Under the pieces are notes generated by a model. The model was not told where the DNA came from. It searched no databases and saw only the letters and a program-made list of their open reading frames with translations. Both the position numbers and the translations under genes were made by a program. DNA of 64,000 nt from SKZT01 sp964478625 (GTDB taxonomy: Bacteria > Desulfobacterota > Desulfobacteria > Desulfobacterales > SKZT01), in the NCBI GenBank assembly GCA_964478625.1, contig CAYZJH010000006.1:37975-101974 (forward strand). Reading direction: 5' to 3'. Positions 63,662-64,000 of this stretch are shown piece after piece (position 1 is the stretch's first letter; each line of letters opens with the position of its first letter).

Positions 63662-64000
63662 TGAACTGCCTCCATCTCCTTGGATTGGAATTCTTATCAC
63701 AACAAATTGCATGTTGTCTTTTAACACCTTTGTATTGATTAACTTTATTCACAAATACAAGATTGTCAATTTTCCTCAACATACGGTTTTTTTACCTAAC
63801 TTGAGCGATCAAGTGGCCCACTATCCGTCATTCCGGCAAAGCTTTTCCCGGGCTTGAACCGGGAGCCGGACACGAAGTGAAGCCGTCAGGCGTTATCCAA
63901 AAGGTGAAACCATCAGACTGGATCCCGGCCTTCGCCGGTATGACGTTAAAAGATTTCTGCAATTTAATTCGATAAATTTAGGCATTAATTTGGAGGCATA
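63662..64000. other. Intergenic right edge with one palindromic repeat
   Basis: The last 340 bases hold the repeat at 63826-63944 and no gene I can support. The final bases (TTTGGAGGCATA) contain a GGAGG that may be the ribosome binding site of a gene starting just beyond the window; that is a guess. Confidence 0.4.
63826..63944. repeat. Palindromic intergenic repeat with GTCAT..CCGG ends
   Basis: The left end CGTCATTCCGG (63826-63836) pairs with CCGGTATGACG (63934-63944) with one mismatch. The 119-base unit includes CCCGGGCTTGAACCGGGAG and GGATCCCGGCCTTCGCCGG, shared with copies near 2726 and 29099. Confidence 0.7.

Overview
The window is a chromosomal segment of moderate GC content. It most resembles a sulfate-reducing or related anaerobic Desulfobacterota (Desulfobacterales-type) bacterium; this is inferred from gene content and cannot be proven here. 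Supporting genes are a tungstate ABC importer, the carboxynorspermidine route to polyamines, an EtfAB plus membrane Fe-S oxidoreductase (EtfD) system with acyl-CoA dehydrogenase and acyl-CoA ligase, a NifX-like cofactor-binding protein, DUF3786 and DUF6901-type proteins, and several dispersed palindromic repeats. No tRNA, rRNA, CRISPR array, integrase or transposase was recognised.

Layout. 1-6.7 kb: end of an FmdB-like zinc ribbon gene, a NifX-like gene, a nitrilase/LysR pair on the minus strand, a 0.9 kb repeat-rich gap, then a tungstate transporter with two tandem binding proteins, the first lacking an export signal. 6.7-9.1 kb: carboxynorspermidine decarboxylase and dehydrogenase. 9.4-12.4 kb: a REC-HPt protein and a REC-PAS-GGDEF-EAL protein. 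12.4-20.3 kb: a five-gene minus-strand operon (alpha/beta hydrolase, SPFH membrane protein, double-AAA Lon-like protease, CoA-transferase/GNAT fusion, rsmG). 20.4-25.7 kb: rlmD plus a DUF3786 protein, facing a MFS, kinase-fold and UspA operon. 25.8-32.8 kb: single genes (YjbQ, Fe-alcohol dehydrogenase, SCP2-like, GIY-YIG, tryptophanase, DUF6901-like, PilZ). 32.8-43.5 kb: a fatty-acid oxidation region with etfD-etfB-etfA, acyl-CoA ligase, TSUP permease, HAD protein and a tetR/acyl-CoA dehydrogenase operon. Two near-identical palindromes, one before etfD and one before tetR, tie the two operons into one predicted TetR regulon.

43.6-63.4 kb is the most striking part: three giant genes occupying almost 20 kb. 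The centre is a 2604-residue iterative type I polyketide synthase whose ketosynthase and domain order (KS-AT-ACP-KR-DH-PPTase) match enediyne-type PKSE, with two hotdog thioesterase domains fused at the C-terminus. It is flanked by two about 1850-2020-residue signalling proteins sharing a kinase-AAA-TPR-GAF-PAS chassis. One has a kinase domain without its catalytic Asp and ends in histidine kinase plus receiver. The other has an intact kinase domain and ends in a c-di-GMP phosphodiesterase-type HD-GYP domain and is divergently transcribed from the synthase. No other enediyne genes are present, so the likely product is a linear polyene or polyene-derived lipid under two-protein signal control; this is inference. 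Three other c-di-GMP-linked proteins are nearby (GGDEF-EAL, PilZ, REC-HPt neighbour).
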